Shown: positions 36,582 to 46,113, counted from the first letter of the stretch. The stretch: 64,000 nt of DNA from Streptomyces roseochromogenus subsp. oscitans DS 12.976 (GCF_000497445.1 NZ_CM002285.1:9525023-9589022), one strand, 5' to 3'. The notes: generated by a model from the sequence alone, not told the origin. A program made the numbers and translations.

Positions 36582-36601
36582 GCTAGTACGTACGTACTAG
36601 C
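36582..36601. promoter_or_regulatory. Perfect 20-bp palindromic TetR operator
   Basis: GCTAGTACGTACGTACTAGC is a perfect palindrome located 48 bp from the TetR start and 25 bp from the tautomerase start. A further half-site, ACTAGTACG, lies at 36545-36553. The position between divergent genes and the exact symmetry make it a strong operator candidate. Confidence 0.85.
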
Positions 36602-36625
36602 TACGGATCAGGAAGGATTTCCCCC

Positions 36626-37063
36626 ATGCCGATCACTGTCACCGCCCCGCGTGGCGTGCTCACCGCCGCTGGAGAGCGCGAGATCCTGCCGCAGTTGACC
36701 ACAGCGCTGATCGAAGCCAGCGGACTTACCGGCAGCAGCTTCTTCGCCTCGATCGTCGGTGGCACCGTCCACGTCCTGGCGCCCCAGGACGTCTACGCCG
36801 GCGGGGTGAACCGCCCCGTCGTCATGGTCGAACTGAAGCTGCCCAATATCGGCCTGAACACGACGGAAGCCCGCGCGGCGTTCATCACCGCCGCCACCGA
36901 CGTCGTCGACTCACTGACGGTCGCCGGACACAACCGGGAGAACACCTGGGTCAACATCCTCAACGCACCCGACGGAGGCTGGGGCATCGGCGGCAACGCC
37001 TACACCGGCGACGCCCTCATCGCCGCCGTCACCTCCAGTGCGGCGGCCGGCAGCGCGCGTTGA
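36626..37063 (+). CDS. Tautomerase family protein (4-OT-like)
   Basis: A 145-residue tautomerase-superfamily protein. Met-1 is followed by Pro, the catalytic base of the superfamily (MPITVTAPRGVL). The fold continues LLTALIEASGLTG-like helices (here QLTTALIEASGLTGSSFFAS) and strand VMVELKLPNIGL, near double the length of a 4-OT monomer. GGAAGGA precedes the ATG. Probably acts on an enol/keto or halogenated small molecule under control of the divergent TetR. Confidence 0.88.
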   Translation: MPITVTAPRGVLTAAGEREILPQLTTALIEASGLTGSSFFASIVGGTVHVLAPQDVYAGGVNRPVVMVELKLPNIGLNTTEARAAFITAATDVVDSLTVAGHNRENTWVNILNAPDGGWGIGGNAYTGDALIAAVTSSAAAGSAR

Positions 37064-37397
37064 CCTCCTGGCTGCTGGACGAGCGATTCCCCATGCTGAC
37101 GGTGCGCCCGGGGGCTGAGTACTCCACTTGGCGGATGAGCGCCTGAGTTGTCGAGACTGAGCGAGAGGCAGCGGGTAAGGGCAGCGGCCTGAGCAGCAGC
37201 ACCGCCCCGAATACCACTCTCGGTCTGCTTGAGCGGGTACCGCCCTTCCGACGCCGGCCACGCGCTCCGGCGGGGACGCGAAAGAAGGCGTGACGTACTG
37301 AACCCGCGCAGGACGGTGCGCCTCATCCGGGTTCGGGGAGGGCACCGGTGTTTCCCGACGCCGGCCGTCGGGACGGCACGTACGGGCGAGACCTCCT
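37064..37397. other. Intergenic region without a clear gene
   Basis: No supported gene or repeat was seen between the convergent tautomerase and WYL-regulator genes. Confidence 0.5.
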
Positions 37398-38363
37398 TCA
37401 GTCGTAGAGCGTCGCCACGGTCCGTGCCGATGCGGCGATGCGCTCCCGAAGCTCCGGAGGTGCGAGCACCTCCACCTCCGGGCCCAGCCGCAGCAGCTCT
37501 GCCTCCGCATGGGCGAGGCTCTCGATGGGGATGACAGCCCGGCGCCAGCCGCCGGGCTCCGGCTTTCCCTGGTTCACGCCATCGAGCACCGCCTGCGCCG
37601 CGACGTCCTGGAGGCGGGTGATGCCGACCGGTGAGATGCGTATCTCCGCTTCGCCCTGCCACAGCCGCTCCTGCAGCCGCGCCGTATGGGCCTGCCAGTG
37701 ACGAGCCAGGTCGAAACGGGCCGGTGGGTCGAACACCTCTTCCAGCAGTTCCAGGCCAAGGATCTGCCCGATCCGGTAGGTGCGCAGGTCATCGCCGGCA
37801 CGGGCGACGGTGTACCAGCGTCCGGCCTTGAGCACGATCCCGTAGGGCTCCAGACGCCGCTCAACCACCTGCGGGGTATGCCACCGGCGGTAGCGCACGC
37901 GGATGGCCCGCCGCTCCCACACCGCGGCCGCCACCGCCGGAAGATGCGGCACCTCATCCGCCTGCCGGTACCAGCCCGGGGCGTCGAGGTGGAAGCACTC
38001 ACGGATCCGCCGGACCTGGTCCTGCAACGCGACCGGCAGGGCCGCCTCGAGCTTGAGCTCGGCCGCTGCCAGGACCGAGCCCAACCCCAGTTCGGCCGCC
38101 GGCCCGGGGAGACCGGCCAGGAACAGGGTCTGCGCCTCGGCCGCGGTCAGCCCGGTCAGCCGCGTGCGGTAGCCGTCGAGCAGGGCGTAGCCGCCCGCGT
38201 GCCCCGCCTCGCCGTAGACCGGCACGCCCGCCGCGATCAGCGCCTGCACATCCCGGTACACCGTACGCACCGACACCTCCAGCGCCGCCGCCAACTCATC
38301 GGCGGTCATCCGGCCGCGGTTTTGCAGCAGGAGCAGAAGCAAGAGGAGTCGACTGGCGCGCAT
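37398..38363 (-). CDS. YafY-type WYL-domain transcriptional regulator
   Basis: A 321-residue HTH_11/WYL regulator: RLLLLLLLLQNRGRMTADEL and LEVSVRTVYRDVQALIAAGV form the winged helix. The WYL domain follows (RAIRVRYRRW, EPYGIVLKAGRWYTVARAGD), with a WCX extension to the C terminus. The mRNA is probably leaderless: TAGATT (-10, 38371-38376) lies 7 nt before the ATG. It faces the lipocalin-like gene across a symmetric palindrome at 38378-38414. Confidence 0.93.
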   Translation of the reverse strand: MRASRLLLLLLLLQNRGRMTADELAAALEVSVRTVYRDVQALIAAGVPVYGEAGHAGGYALLDGYRTRLTGLTAAEAQTLFLAGLPGPAAELGLGSVLAAAELKLEAALPVALQDQVRRIRECFHLDAPGWYRQADEVPHLPAVAAAVWERRAIRVRYRRWHTPQVVERRLEPYGIVLKAGRWYTVARAGDDLRTYRIGQILGLELLEEVFDPPARFDLARHWQAHTARLQERLWQGEAEIRISPVGITRLQDVAAQAVLDGVNQGKPEPGGWRRAVIPIESLAHAEAELLRLGPEVEVLAPPELRERIAASARTVATLYD

Positions 38364-38377
38364 GGTCGCAAATCTAC

Positions 38378-38414
38378 GACCGGTCCCCTGACACAGGATG
38401 TCAGGGGACCGGTC
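38378..38414. promoter_or_regulatory. 16-bp-arm palindrome in symmetric divergent promoter
   Basis: Arms GACCGGTCCCCTGACA (38378-38393) and its exact complement (38399-38414) flank a 5-nt CAGGA spacer. The centre, 38396, is exactly 33 nt from the first base of each divergent start codon. Each gene has a TAG..T -10 box 7 nt before its ATG. Almost certainly the WYL regulator's operator. Confidence 0.88.
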
Positions 38415-38428
38415 CTAGCGTCTGCGGC

Positions 38429-38917
38429 ATGACGAACAACGACTTTGCGTTCTTCACCGGCACCTACGACGTCGCCAACCGCTGGCGCAAGGACTTCCTC
38501 GACCCGACGGAGGGTGACGACCGTTGGGAGGAGTTCCCCGGCATCACCCGCGCCTTTGTTCATTTCGACGGCGCCGCCAGCTTCGACGAGATCGAATTTC
38601 CGACCAAGGGCTTCTCCGGGCTGACCCTGAGGCTGTTCAACCCAGCGACCGCACAGTGGTCGCTGTACTGGGCCAGCAAGCGCACCGGCACCCTCTTCCC
38701 GCCCGTCACCGGCAGCTTCGGCGCGGACGGCACCGGCGTCTTCCACGGCGACGACGAACACGACGGACGCAAGGTCCGGGCGCGCTTCATCTGGTCCGGC
38801 ATCACCACCGACCGCGCCCACTGGGAGCAGGCGTTCTCCCTCGACAACGGGCGGACCTGGATCACCAACTGGCACATGGACTTCGCCCGGCGCACGGCCA
38901 CCGACCGCGTCGCATAA
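38429..38917 (+). CDS. DUF1579-like/lipocalin-like protein controlled by WYL regulator
   Basis: A 162-residue soluble protein with a beta-barrel-like pattern rich in aromatic and charged residues: FFTGTYDVANRWRKDFLDP, GLTLRLFNPATAQWSLYWAS, RARFIWSGIT and WITNWHMDFAR. It resembles the DUF1579-like calycin/lipocalin-type proteins commonly paired with YafY regulators in actinobacteria. Leaderless: TAGCGT at 38416-38421 is 7 nt before the ATG and there is no ribosome site. It may bind or sense a small hydrophobic ligand; no catalytic residue is evident. Confidence 0.8.
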   Translation: MTNNDFAFFTGTYDVANRWRKDFLDPTEGDDRWEEFPGITRAFVHFDGAASFDEIEFPTKGFSGLTLRLFNPATAQWSLYWASKRTGTLFPPVTGSFGADGTGVFHGDDEHDGRKVRARFIWSGITTDRAHWEQAFSLDNGRTWITNWHMDFARRTATDRVA

Positions 38918-39223
38918 CGGCGGCTGCCACGTCTTCAGGGCCTCCTCACCGGGGGCCACAGCCTGGCCAGTCGGCCCGACTCCTGAGCGCCAGAGTGGGC
39001 GACCTCGCCAGCTGTGGCGCTCAACGTCGGCGAAGTACACGCTGTCGCAGTTCTTGGTGTCGACACCTTCGCCAAGGACATGACCTGTGTGGCCCCCACA
39101 TCCCTGCAGCCACGGTCTTGGCGTCCGGCCGGTGTGGGCCCCTTCGATGTCCCGTGTCTCTCAGGCGTGGCATCGGCAGTGATCTCACCTAAGGGCTTGC
39201 CGGTGATTAACACGTCGTCTTCA

Positions 39224-40300
<1,077 letters not shown>

Positions 40301-40677
40301 GCGTGAGTGCGGTGGGCCCCGCACCCGAACCGCCGGAACCGCCGCCGGCGCGGCCCACCCCGGCGGCCGACGCCAGCAGTGCGGACACCCCGATGACCGA
40401 CCCCCTGATGTGGATCAGGTCTCCCGCGCACGGCCGGCCGCGATCATTCCGCCCAGGCCTGATGGGGCTATGTGAACTTGAACCTCCCCACCCCGTGCTC
40501 GGGGTGTCCTCGCAGTTGCTCGGCTCGGTTCCCCAGGCGGACCCGCGCTGACCTGCGTACGGCTACAAGGGAGGGGCCGCCCGATATCGGTGACGTACGG
40601 CGCCGACCACCGCCAGGTCGCCGGAGCGGTTGAGAAAGCCTCTACGATCCGGTTGATCACCGAACCGGGGAGGGGAC

Positions 40678-41616
40678 ATGGCCGAGGGCCGGGAAACGGA
40701 CGCGGTCGCCGAGAGACCGGTGGAGCTGGCCTACCGGCCGACCGCTGGCGAATTGGCGTCCGCGCTGCGGGCACGCGCGAAGAGCACCGGCGCGGGACGC
40801 TTTCAGCGCGGGGCGCTGATCTGGACGGTAGCGGTCACGGCTATCAGCGCCCTGCTGTCGGCGGTCGGCTCCGGCCACCGGGACACACCGTGGCCGCTGT
40901 ATGCAGGGGTGGTGGTCGCCGCCGCCTTCATGACTGCGGTGCCGTGGTTGCAGGCACGCCGCCTCCACCGGCTCGCCGAACGACAGGGGGACATCCGCGG
41001 GACGTTCGACGACACCGGGGTCCGGCTCACCACCGCGCACAGCTCGGCCAGCCACGACTGGCACCTCTACTCGCGCTATGCCGAGACGCCGGAACTGTTC
41101 GTGCTTCTCAGCGCCGACAGGGCCTCTGTCGGCTTCGCCGTCCTGCCCAAGCGGGCCGTGGCGGCCCCGGAGGAGGTGGACCGGCTCCGGGCGGTCCTCG
41201 ACCGGCGGCTCGTACGCGCGGACGCCGCCGAGGCGCCCGGAAACCCTCGGAGCCGTGGCCGAGCCGTCGGCCGCGGAGCCGGCTCCGTCGGACTGTTGCT
41301 GCTGGGGCTGCTGCTGTTCTTCTTCGCCTTCGCCGCCGTCCAACACGTCGCGCACCCGGACCGCTTTCCTGGGATCCAGAACAACACCGCCCCGATGTCG
41401 GCCGTCATGCTGGGGCTGGGGACGCTTGCGATCGCCGGAGCCTGGTGGCTCGTACGGCGCATGACCGTCATGCGGATCGTGACCGCCGTGCTCGCCGTCC
41501 TTGTCCTGCTCGCCGGTGGCGCCGCCCTGTACCGCGTGGGGCCGATGCTCCACTGCTGGGGCTCGGACCGGATCGCCCGCGGGCCCGAGGGCGCCTACGT
41601 CTGCTACGGCTTCTGA
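40678..41616 (+). CDS. YcxB-like membrane protein
   Basis: A 312-residue membrane protein. Two helices near residues 44-60 and 74-92 precede a cytoplasmic YcxB-type domain (IRGTFDDTGVRLTTAHSSAS, W..Y.R..ETPELFVLL, FAVLPKRAV). Three more helices follow at about 205-225, 240-258 and 265-285. A short C-terminal tail has two cysteines (MLHCWG, YVCYGF). GGGGAGGGG stands just before the ATG. The family's function is unknown. Its downstream side carries the IS5 insertion. Confidence 0.8.
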   Translation: MAEGRETDAVAERPVELAYRPTAGELASALRARAKSTGAGRFQRGALIWTVAVTAISALLSAVGSGHRDTPWPLYAGVVVAAAFMTAVPWLQARRLHRLAERQGDIRGTFDDTGVRLTTAHSSASHDWHLYSRYAETPELFVLLSADRASVGFAVLPKRAVAAPEEVDRLRAVLDRRLVRADAAEAPGNPRSRGRAVGRGAGSVGLLLLGLLLFFFAFAAVQHVAHPDRFPGIQNNTAPMSAVMLGLGTLAIAGAWWLVRRMTVMRIVTAVLAVLVLLAGGAALYRVGPMLHCWGSDRIARGPEGAYVCYGF

Positions 41617-41822
41617 GCGGAGCCATGGTCTCCGAGCGGGCCTGGAGATCATCTCTCAGCGGCGGGCCGCAGAAGCCACGCAATCAGCAGGGCGGTAAGA
41701 ACCGTGTGGCCAGCCGGAGACGAAGCTCTCAGTGGACGTTAAGTCCGGTCTTCCTCGGTTTGTGATCGCTCGATCGTGGTATACCGTCGCGCAGGCCGAC
41801 TGCTGGGCATGTCCATGCCGAG

Positions 41823-42686
41823 ATGCGGGACGTGAAGCGAGAGCCGTACCCGAGCGACTTAGCGGACGAACAGCGGGCGTTGATCGAGCCGATGATCACG
41901 GCCTGGAAGCAGGAGAGGGTGGCGCGGTCAGCGACCGGAGATCCCGGGTCCTGCGATCTGCGGGAGGTAGTGAACGCGATCTTCTATCAGAACCGGACGG
42001 GCTGCCAGTGGCGCTATCTGCCCCATGACTTCCCGGCCTGGTCGGCGGTGTTCTACTGCTTCGGCCTGTGGCGCGAGGACGGGCTCGACCAGCGGATCCA
42101 GGAACTCCTGCGCTGCCAGGTACGGGAGAGAGCCCGGCGATTAGAGGACCCGTCCCTGGTGATCATCGACACCCAGTCCGTCCGCGCGGCCGCGGGTGTC
42201 CCGAAGACCACGACGGGACTGGACGCCAACAAGAAGGTGTCGGGGCGCAAGCGGGGACTGGCCGTCGACGTTCTGGGGCTGATCATCGGCGTCGTGGTGC
42301 TGGCCGCCTCCGCCCACGACAACGCTGCCGGCACCGCCCTGCTCGACCAGGCGGCCGAGCGGTGCGGGATGCGTCTGGAGAAGGCCCTGGTGGACCAGGG
42401 CCTCAAGGACGAGGTTCTCATCCACGGCGCCCTGCTGGACATCGAGGTCGAGGTCGTCCGCCGCAACCCCGAAGACCAGGGCAAAGGCTTCGTCCCGCAA
42501 CCGAAGAGGTGGATCGTGGAGCAGGTCAACGGCACGTTGATGCTGCACCGCCGCCTGACCCGCGAGTACGACCACCGCCCCGACACCTCCGCCTCGCGCG
42601 TCTACTGGGCTTCCATCGCGAACATGGCCCGCCGCCTCACCACACCCGCCCCCACCTGGCGCGACACCCTCAGGCTGGCCGCGTGA
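41823..42686 (+). CDS. IS5-family transposase
   Basis: A 287-residue DDE transposase. The N-terminal domain reads PYPSDLADEQRALIEPMI, AIFYQNRTGCQWRYLPHDFP and WSAVFYCF. The catalytic core has the first Asp in LVIIDTQSVR, the segment NKKVSGRKRGLAVDVLGLII, the second Asp in KALVDQGLKD and the Glu region FVPQPKRWIVEQVNGTLMLH. Length and all motifs are normal. Its stop overlaps the next gene's GTG start (GTGA), so the small protein is translationally coupled. Confidence 0.93.
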   Translation: MRDVKREPYPSDLADEQRALIEPMITAWKQERVARSATGDPGSCDLREVVNAIFYQNRTGCQWRYLPHDFPAWSAVFYCFGLWREDGLDQRIQELLRCQVRERARRLEDPSLVIIDTQSVRAAAGVPKTTTGLDANKKVSGRKRGLAVDVLGLIIGVVVLAASAHDNAAGTALLDQAAERCGMRLEKALVDQGLKDEVLIHGALLDIEVEVVRRNPEDQGKGFVPQPKRWIVEQVNGTLMLHRRLTREYDHRPDTSASRVYWASIANMARRLTTPAPTWRDTLRLAA

Positions 42687-43081
42687 ACATCAGCGAGCTC
42701 CTGGCAGACCTCCAGGTCCAGCACGACGAAACCACGGCCCGGGCCGGTGAACTACGCGACCAGATCGACCACTTGACTGCCGCCCTGGCCGAGACCGAAG
42801 CGCGACTCGCAGACCTGGCGACCACCCGGAAGATCATCGTCGAACGCGTCCCGCGCGGGACCGAGCCCGATCCACCCGAGACGAACACCGCCTACCAGGC
42901 CATCGTGAACGCCTTCAACCAGCACCCCGGCCGGGCATTCCGAGCCCGCGAGCTGCACGAACTCCTCGGCATGCCCACCGACGAGGCGACCGTCAACGTC
43001 ACCCGCAGCCGCCTCGGACGCCTCGTCCGACAAGGCTTCCTCACCCAACCCGGACGAGGCCGCTACCAGAAACGGACTTAA
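42683..43081 (+). CDS. IS-encoded coiled-coil/winged-helix accessory protein
   Basis: A 132-residue protein. The first 60 residues are a heptad-rich coiled coil (LADLQVQHDETTARAGELRD, LTAALAETEARLADLA). A winged helix follows (YQAIVNAFNQHPGRAFRARE, LHELLGMP, TRSRLGRLVRQGF, wing GRGRYQKRT). It begins at a GTG overlapping the transposase stop and ends inside the right terminal repeat, so it belongs to the element. A degenerate relative stands at 13523-13911. Possible roles are target choice or transposition control; no function is established to my knowledge. Confidence 0.85.
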   Translation: MNISELLADLQVQHDETTARAGELRDQIDHLTAALAETEARLADLATTRKIIVERVPRGTEPDPPETNTAYQAIVNAFNQHPGRAFRARELHELLGMPTDEATVNVTRSRLGRLVRQGFLTQPGRGRYQKRT

Positions 43082-43200
43082 CGTCCACTTAGTTCAGCGC
43101 CCGCAGCAGGGCGCTACCCGCCTCGAGGGCCTGAGTCTTGCGTGACCAGTCGAGGCGGGTATGGCGCTCGTGCGCCACCGTCCTGGGCCGGGCTGCGAGG

Positions 43201-43503
43201 TCAGGCGCGCCCCAGGGTGTCGTAACGGCGCCCAGGTTCGCGGTCCTCCGGCCACGGTGCCGCGGCCAGGTCGCGCCCGTAGTGTCGGTTGCCGGCGTCA
43301 CCCCGGGTTACGTGCATCAGGTGCAGTGGATTCGCTTGAACCGGAGGTTGGCCGATCCGTTCTCGGATCCTGTTGCGGCTCTCGATGCCGGCCTGCTTGC
43401 GGGGTGCCTCGCAATGGGCGCCGGGCTCTGCACCGCAGGTGGGGCAGCGGTGGGCGAGGGCGTATTCGTGCAGCGGCGGGAATGCTGTCGTGTCTTCGGT
43501 CAT
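43201..43503 (-). CDS. Small zinc-ribbon protein, 3' end probably altered
   Basis: A 100-residue protein with a compact zinc-ribbon (RCPTCGAEPGAHCEAPRKQA) and a following RNRIRERIG helix, a common small Streptomyces protein type of unknown function. GGAAGG precedes the ATG. After its stop, another frame continues with protein-like RHTRLDWSRKTQALEAGSAL up to the IS5 end at 43089, where a TAA is formed at the junction. The original gene was probably longer and was damaged by a frameshift and the IS insertion. Confidence 0.7.
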   Translation of the reverse strand: MTEDTTAFPPLHEYALAHRCPTCGAEPGAHCEAPRKQAGIESRNRIRERIGQPPVQANPLHLMHVTRGDAGNRHYGRDLAAAPWPEDREPGRRYDTLGRA

Positions 43504-43865
43504 GCCGTCCAGCCTTCCGTACCAGACACGGGGTGGAAGGGCGCCGTTGCGGCCATGGGTGGGCCATCACCCGACTGGCTGTGCTGGAACAGCAGAACTG
43601 GCCATGTCAGCGACTCCCGGTCACCTTTTGAGCGGGTGAGAGTCGCAGACACGTCTCGGTACGCCTCGCCGTCCCATGGACCCAACGCACCGCTCCGCCG
43701 CACGATTCCGCCGCCGGACGGCGCCATCACGCCAATACCCCGTATCTGGGGCTGCTTCGCGGTACTTCTCCGTCCTTCCTCGCGTTGTCCCCGGCGACGA
43801 TCACTGCCCGCCCCGTTCATCCGGTGCAGGCGGTGCCACGCGCCAAGAAGGGACACTCCCGCCGC

Positions 43866-44675
43866 ATGTGCACGCACCACCTGGGCCGGGCGGCCGCCGT
43901 ACTGGCCGCTGCTCTCGCCCTGACCACTGCCGCTACCGGGCTCACCGCGTACGCCGCCGACCCCTCCGACACGACGGGCAAGCACACCACCGCCATGCGC
44001 AGCGGCGGCGGTGCGGGGCAGTGCGACAACGACCCGGACGGCTGGGCGCGCGACGGACTGTGCCTGAACGCCGCGGATAACCGCAAGGTCGACGCGTACC
44101 TTGCCCGTGCCCGTGCGGCGGAGCCGTCGATCAGCCGCGATGTACGGGCTGCCGCCGACCTCAGTCATGCCGAGCTCGTCGGCTTCGACTACCGCCTGAA
44201 GTCCCCCGACTCCCTCAAGCGGAAGGTCGCCACCGACCTCAAGGAGCATCCGGAACGCAACACCGACGACGTCCTGGCGCGCCTGAGTGACGCGGTGCGC
44301 TACACCCTCCAATGGCCCGACGGCCGCTACGTCACCGGTGTCACCATCGCCTCGGATTCGCTGTCCGCCTGGGGCAGCGACACCACGAAATGGTCCAACA
44401 CCTGGGGGCGGGAGAAGGGCTACAAGGGACTCAACACGGGCTGGCGCGCGCCCGGGTCGCGGCAGCTGTTCGAGGTGCAGTTCCACACCCCGGCGAGCAA
44501 GTTCGCCCAGGAGGTGACGCACAAGCTGTACGAGGAACAGCGGCTGCCGTCGACCAGCCCCGAGCGCAAGAGGCAGCTGCAGGACCAGCAGGACGCGATC
44601 TTCGCCGCAGTACCCGTCCCGGACGGCGCTCCCGCCCTCGCTCCACCTGCCACTCGTCTGGCGCCAGCAGCCTGA
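43866..44675 (+). CDS. Secreted ATP nucleotide 3'-pyrophosphokinase ((p)ppApp synthetase-like)
   Basis: A 269-residue exported protein with a signal peptide (LGRAAAVLAAALALTTAAT, cleavage after about residue 30 in TAYAAD). The mature part has two near-N-terminal cysteines (QCDNDPDGWARDGLC) and a RelA/SpoT-type synthetase domain: SLKRKVATDL, then VTGVTIASDSL, GYKGLNTGWRAPGSRQLF and the EVQFHT motif (the ExQ of alarmone synthetases). This matches the extracellular enzyme of Streptomyces that pyrophosphorylates the 3'-OH of ATP, ADP and other purine nucleotides. Start chosen at ATG 43866; upstream frame extends to 43785. It may act on nucleotides outside the cell or on competitors. Confidence 0.85.
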   Translation: MCTHHLGRAAAVLAAALALTTAATGLTAYAADPSDTTGKHTTAMRSGGGAGQCDNDPDGWARDGLCLNAADNRKVDAYLARARAAEPSISRDVRAAADLSHAELVGFDYRLKSPDSLKRKVATDLKEHPERNTDDVLARLSDAVRYTLQWPDGRYVTGVTIASDSLSAWGSDTTKWSNTWGREKGYKGLNTGWRAPGSRQLFEVQFHTPASKFAQEVTHKLYEEQRLPSTSPERKRQLQDQQDAIFAAVPVPDGAPALAPPATRLAPAA

Positions 44676-45046
44676 CGCCCGTTGCGCAGCCCCGGCCGCC
44701 TGCCCGGGGCTGCCCTCAGTTCCCCCGCGCCGTCCCCGCGGATCCGCCAAGGCCGCAAGCAGTTTGAGTAGGGCGCGATGGAGCGGTCCCGGTGAGTGGG
44801 CGACTTGACCAAGCAGGTGTCGGCGACCGCACGGTTGAGGAAGAACGGCGACCCATTGAACTGGCCGCGTCTGCGTCATGGGCCGCGGATGGAACGAAAC
44901 CGCCGGCGACAAGGGCGGCTTCATCCAGGAAGTGACAGGCTGGAAGCCGTCCCCCTTGCAGCCGTCAACGGGCGTGGTACGGATCGGCCGTGCCGCAGGC
45001 GTCTACGTGCAGCGCTGCGGTTTATGAGTTCAGCAGAGACAGGTTC
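44676..45046. other. Intergenic region without a clear gene
   Basis: No supported gene. A 47-codon frame opens at GTG 44792, without recognisable motifs or ribosome site. Confidence 0.4.
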
Positions 45047-45355
45047 TCAAAGTTCCTGGCCCTGGTGATCGTCGATACCTGCCAGGACGACGTGACGGTC
45101 GATCACTCGGGCGGTGCCGTAGGCAGAGGTGTTGAGGTAGCTGCTGGCTCGTATGAGGTAGCGAATGTCATGGCCACGGGCGGCCCACAGGAGCATCTGA
45201 GCCGCTTCCACAGCTCGGTACGCGGCGTCGGCGAGCGCCCCGGAGGCGGGTTCGGGCTCCTGCTTGGTCATGAGGGAGTCCAGGTAGGGCACGAGTACGT
45301 CGTATGTGGCAGGTCCGATGAGAGCGGCGATCTCCAGCAGTTCACGCACGTCCAT
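45047..45355 (-). CDS. Hypothetical protein
   Basis: A 102-residue, mostly helical protein (MDVRELLEIAALIGPATYDV at the start; ALADAAYRAVEAAQMLLWAA in the middle). I do not recognise the family. The ATG follows GAGAAGAG. It is 60 bp downstream of the PqqD-like fragment on the same strand and may have belonged to the same transcript. Confidence 0.5.
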   Translation of the reverse strand: MDVRELLEIAALIGPATYDVLVPYLDSLMTKQEPEPASGALADAAYRAVEAAQMLLWAARGHDIRYLIRASSYLNTSAYGTARVIDRHVVLAGIDDHQGQEL

Positions 45356-45415
45356 CAGTCTCTTCTCAAGATCGGCGTAGACGTCGCGTCCCTGGGTGAT
45401 TGCCTCCTTCGCCGC

Positions 45416-45770
45416 TCACAGAAGGCAGCCCTCCTCGGCGCAGTCGTGCTCTGTGACGGTGCAAGCCGGAGCGGGAAGAGGCTTGTATGGCTCTCCCCGG
45501 TGGGGGAGCCGGGCGCTGAAGAGCACGCCGGTGGCCACCAGGGCGTCGACGAACGCGACGATCTGCCCGTGGACGGCCTGCGGGTTCTGGCCTGTGGGGA
45601 TGGCGATCTCGTCGGCGAGCCCGACGGTGCCGCCGCGGATGGTGATGGCGTGCCAGATCTTCGAGGCGTCCGGATCGAGCATCAGCCACGCGCCTCGCCG
45701 GACATCGAGAACCGCCGTGCCGTGCGGGCCGGTGGCGTGGTGAACGTGAGCGGCGGGAGGTGCTCGCGCG
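45416..45770 (-). pseudogene. PqqD/lasso-peptide B1-like fragment
   Basis: Reads HVHHATGPHGTAVLDVRRGA, WLMLDPDASKIWHAI and VHGQIVAFVDALVATGVL, the small winged-helix fold (RRE) of PqqD proteins and lasso-peptide B1 chaperones, which bind leader peptides. The beginning is fused without a start codon to an XRE gene fragment, so it is probably 5'-truncated. No lasso precursor, B2 protease or C cyclase gene is nearby. Confidence 0.55.
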
Positions 45771-46113
45771 CCCCGGCGGCGACGTCCACCATCGCCTCGA
45801 CCAGGTCGGTCCAGCGGGTGAGCACCTTGACCACCACCGCGGTGCCGGAGGACTCCAGCACGCTGGCGGCCTCCGCGCCGTCCTGATGGGCGAACAGCAC
45901 CTCCGGGCGCTCGCGGTAGAGCTGGCACAGCCCGGCCCGGTTCCGCTTGCCGGTCCGGCGCCGCCCGGACTCCCACGCGCTCATTAGGCTGGCGTCCGTC
46001 GCGCCTCCGGTGATCGTGTTCAGGGCGTCGGCGGCTTCCTCCAGCGTCATGTTCCGCGCCACCCTGGCCCGCTTGAGTGCCGAATCCGCAACTCCGGCCG
46101 CGACCACGGACAC
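45771..46113 (-). pseudogene. XRE-type regulator (DUF5919-like) 5' fragment
   Basis: Reads ALKRARVARNMTLEEAADAL, SLMSAWESGRRRTGKRNRAG, LCQLYRERPEVLFAHQDG and VVVKVLTRWTDLVEAMVDVA: a helix-turn-helix followed by the start of a DUF5919-like effector domain. After about residue 118 the sequence switches to the PqqD-like fragment, so the C-terminal half is lost. Confidence 0.6.

Larger units (their letters stand above)
41731..43089 (+). mobile_element. IS5-family insertion sequence with accessory HTH gene
   Basis: Bounded by perfect 17-bp terminal inverted repeats: AGTGGACGTTAAGTCCG at 41731-41747 and its complement at 43073-43089, giving 1,359 bp. It carries a transposase gene and an overlapping small gene whose TAA lies inside the right repeat. 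No direct target duplication is obvious (CTC on the left, TAG on the right). Looks complete and recently active compared with its surroundings. Confidence 0.92.

Noticed and set aside
43500..44924. A 474-codon minus-strand frame
   Set aside because: Antisense to the secreted pyrophosphokinase; no ribosome site or motifs.
45366..45689. A 107-codon Arg/His-rich minus-strand frame
   Set aside because: It is the out-of-frame shadow of the PqqD-like fragment.
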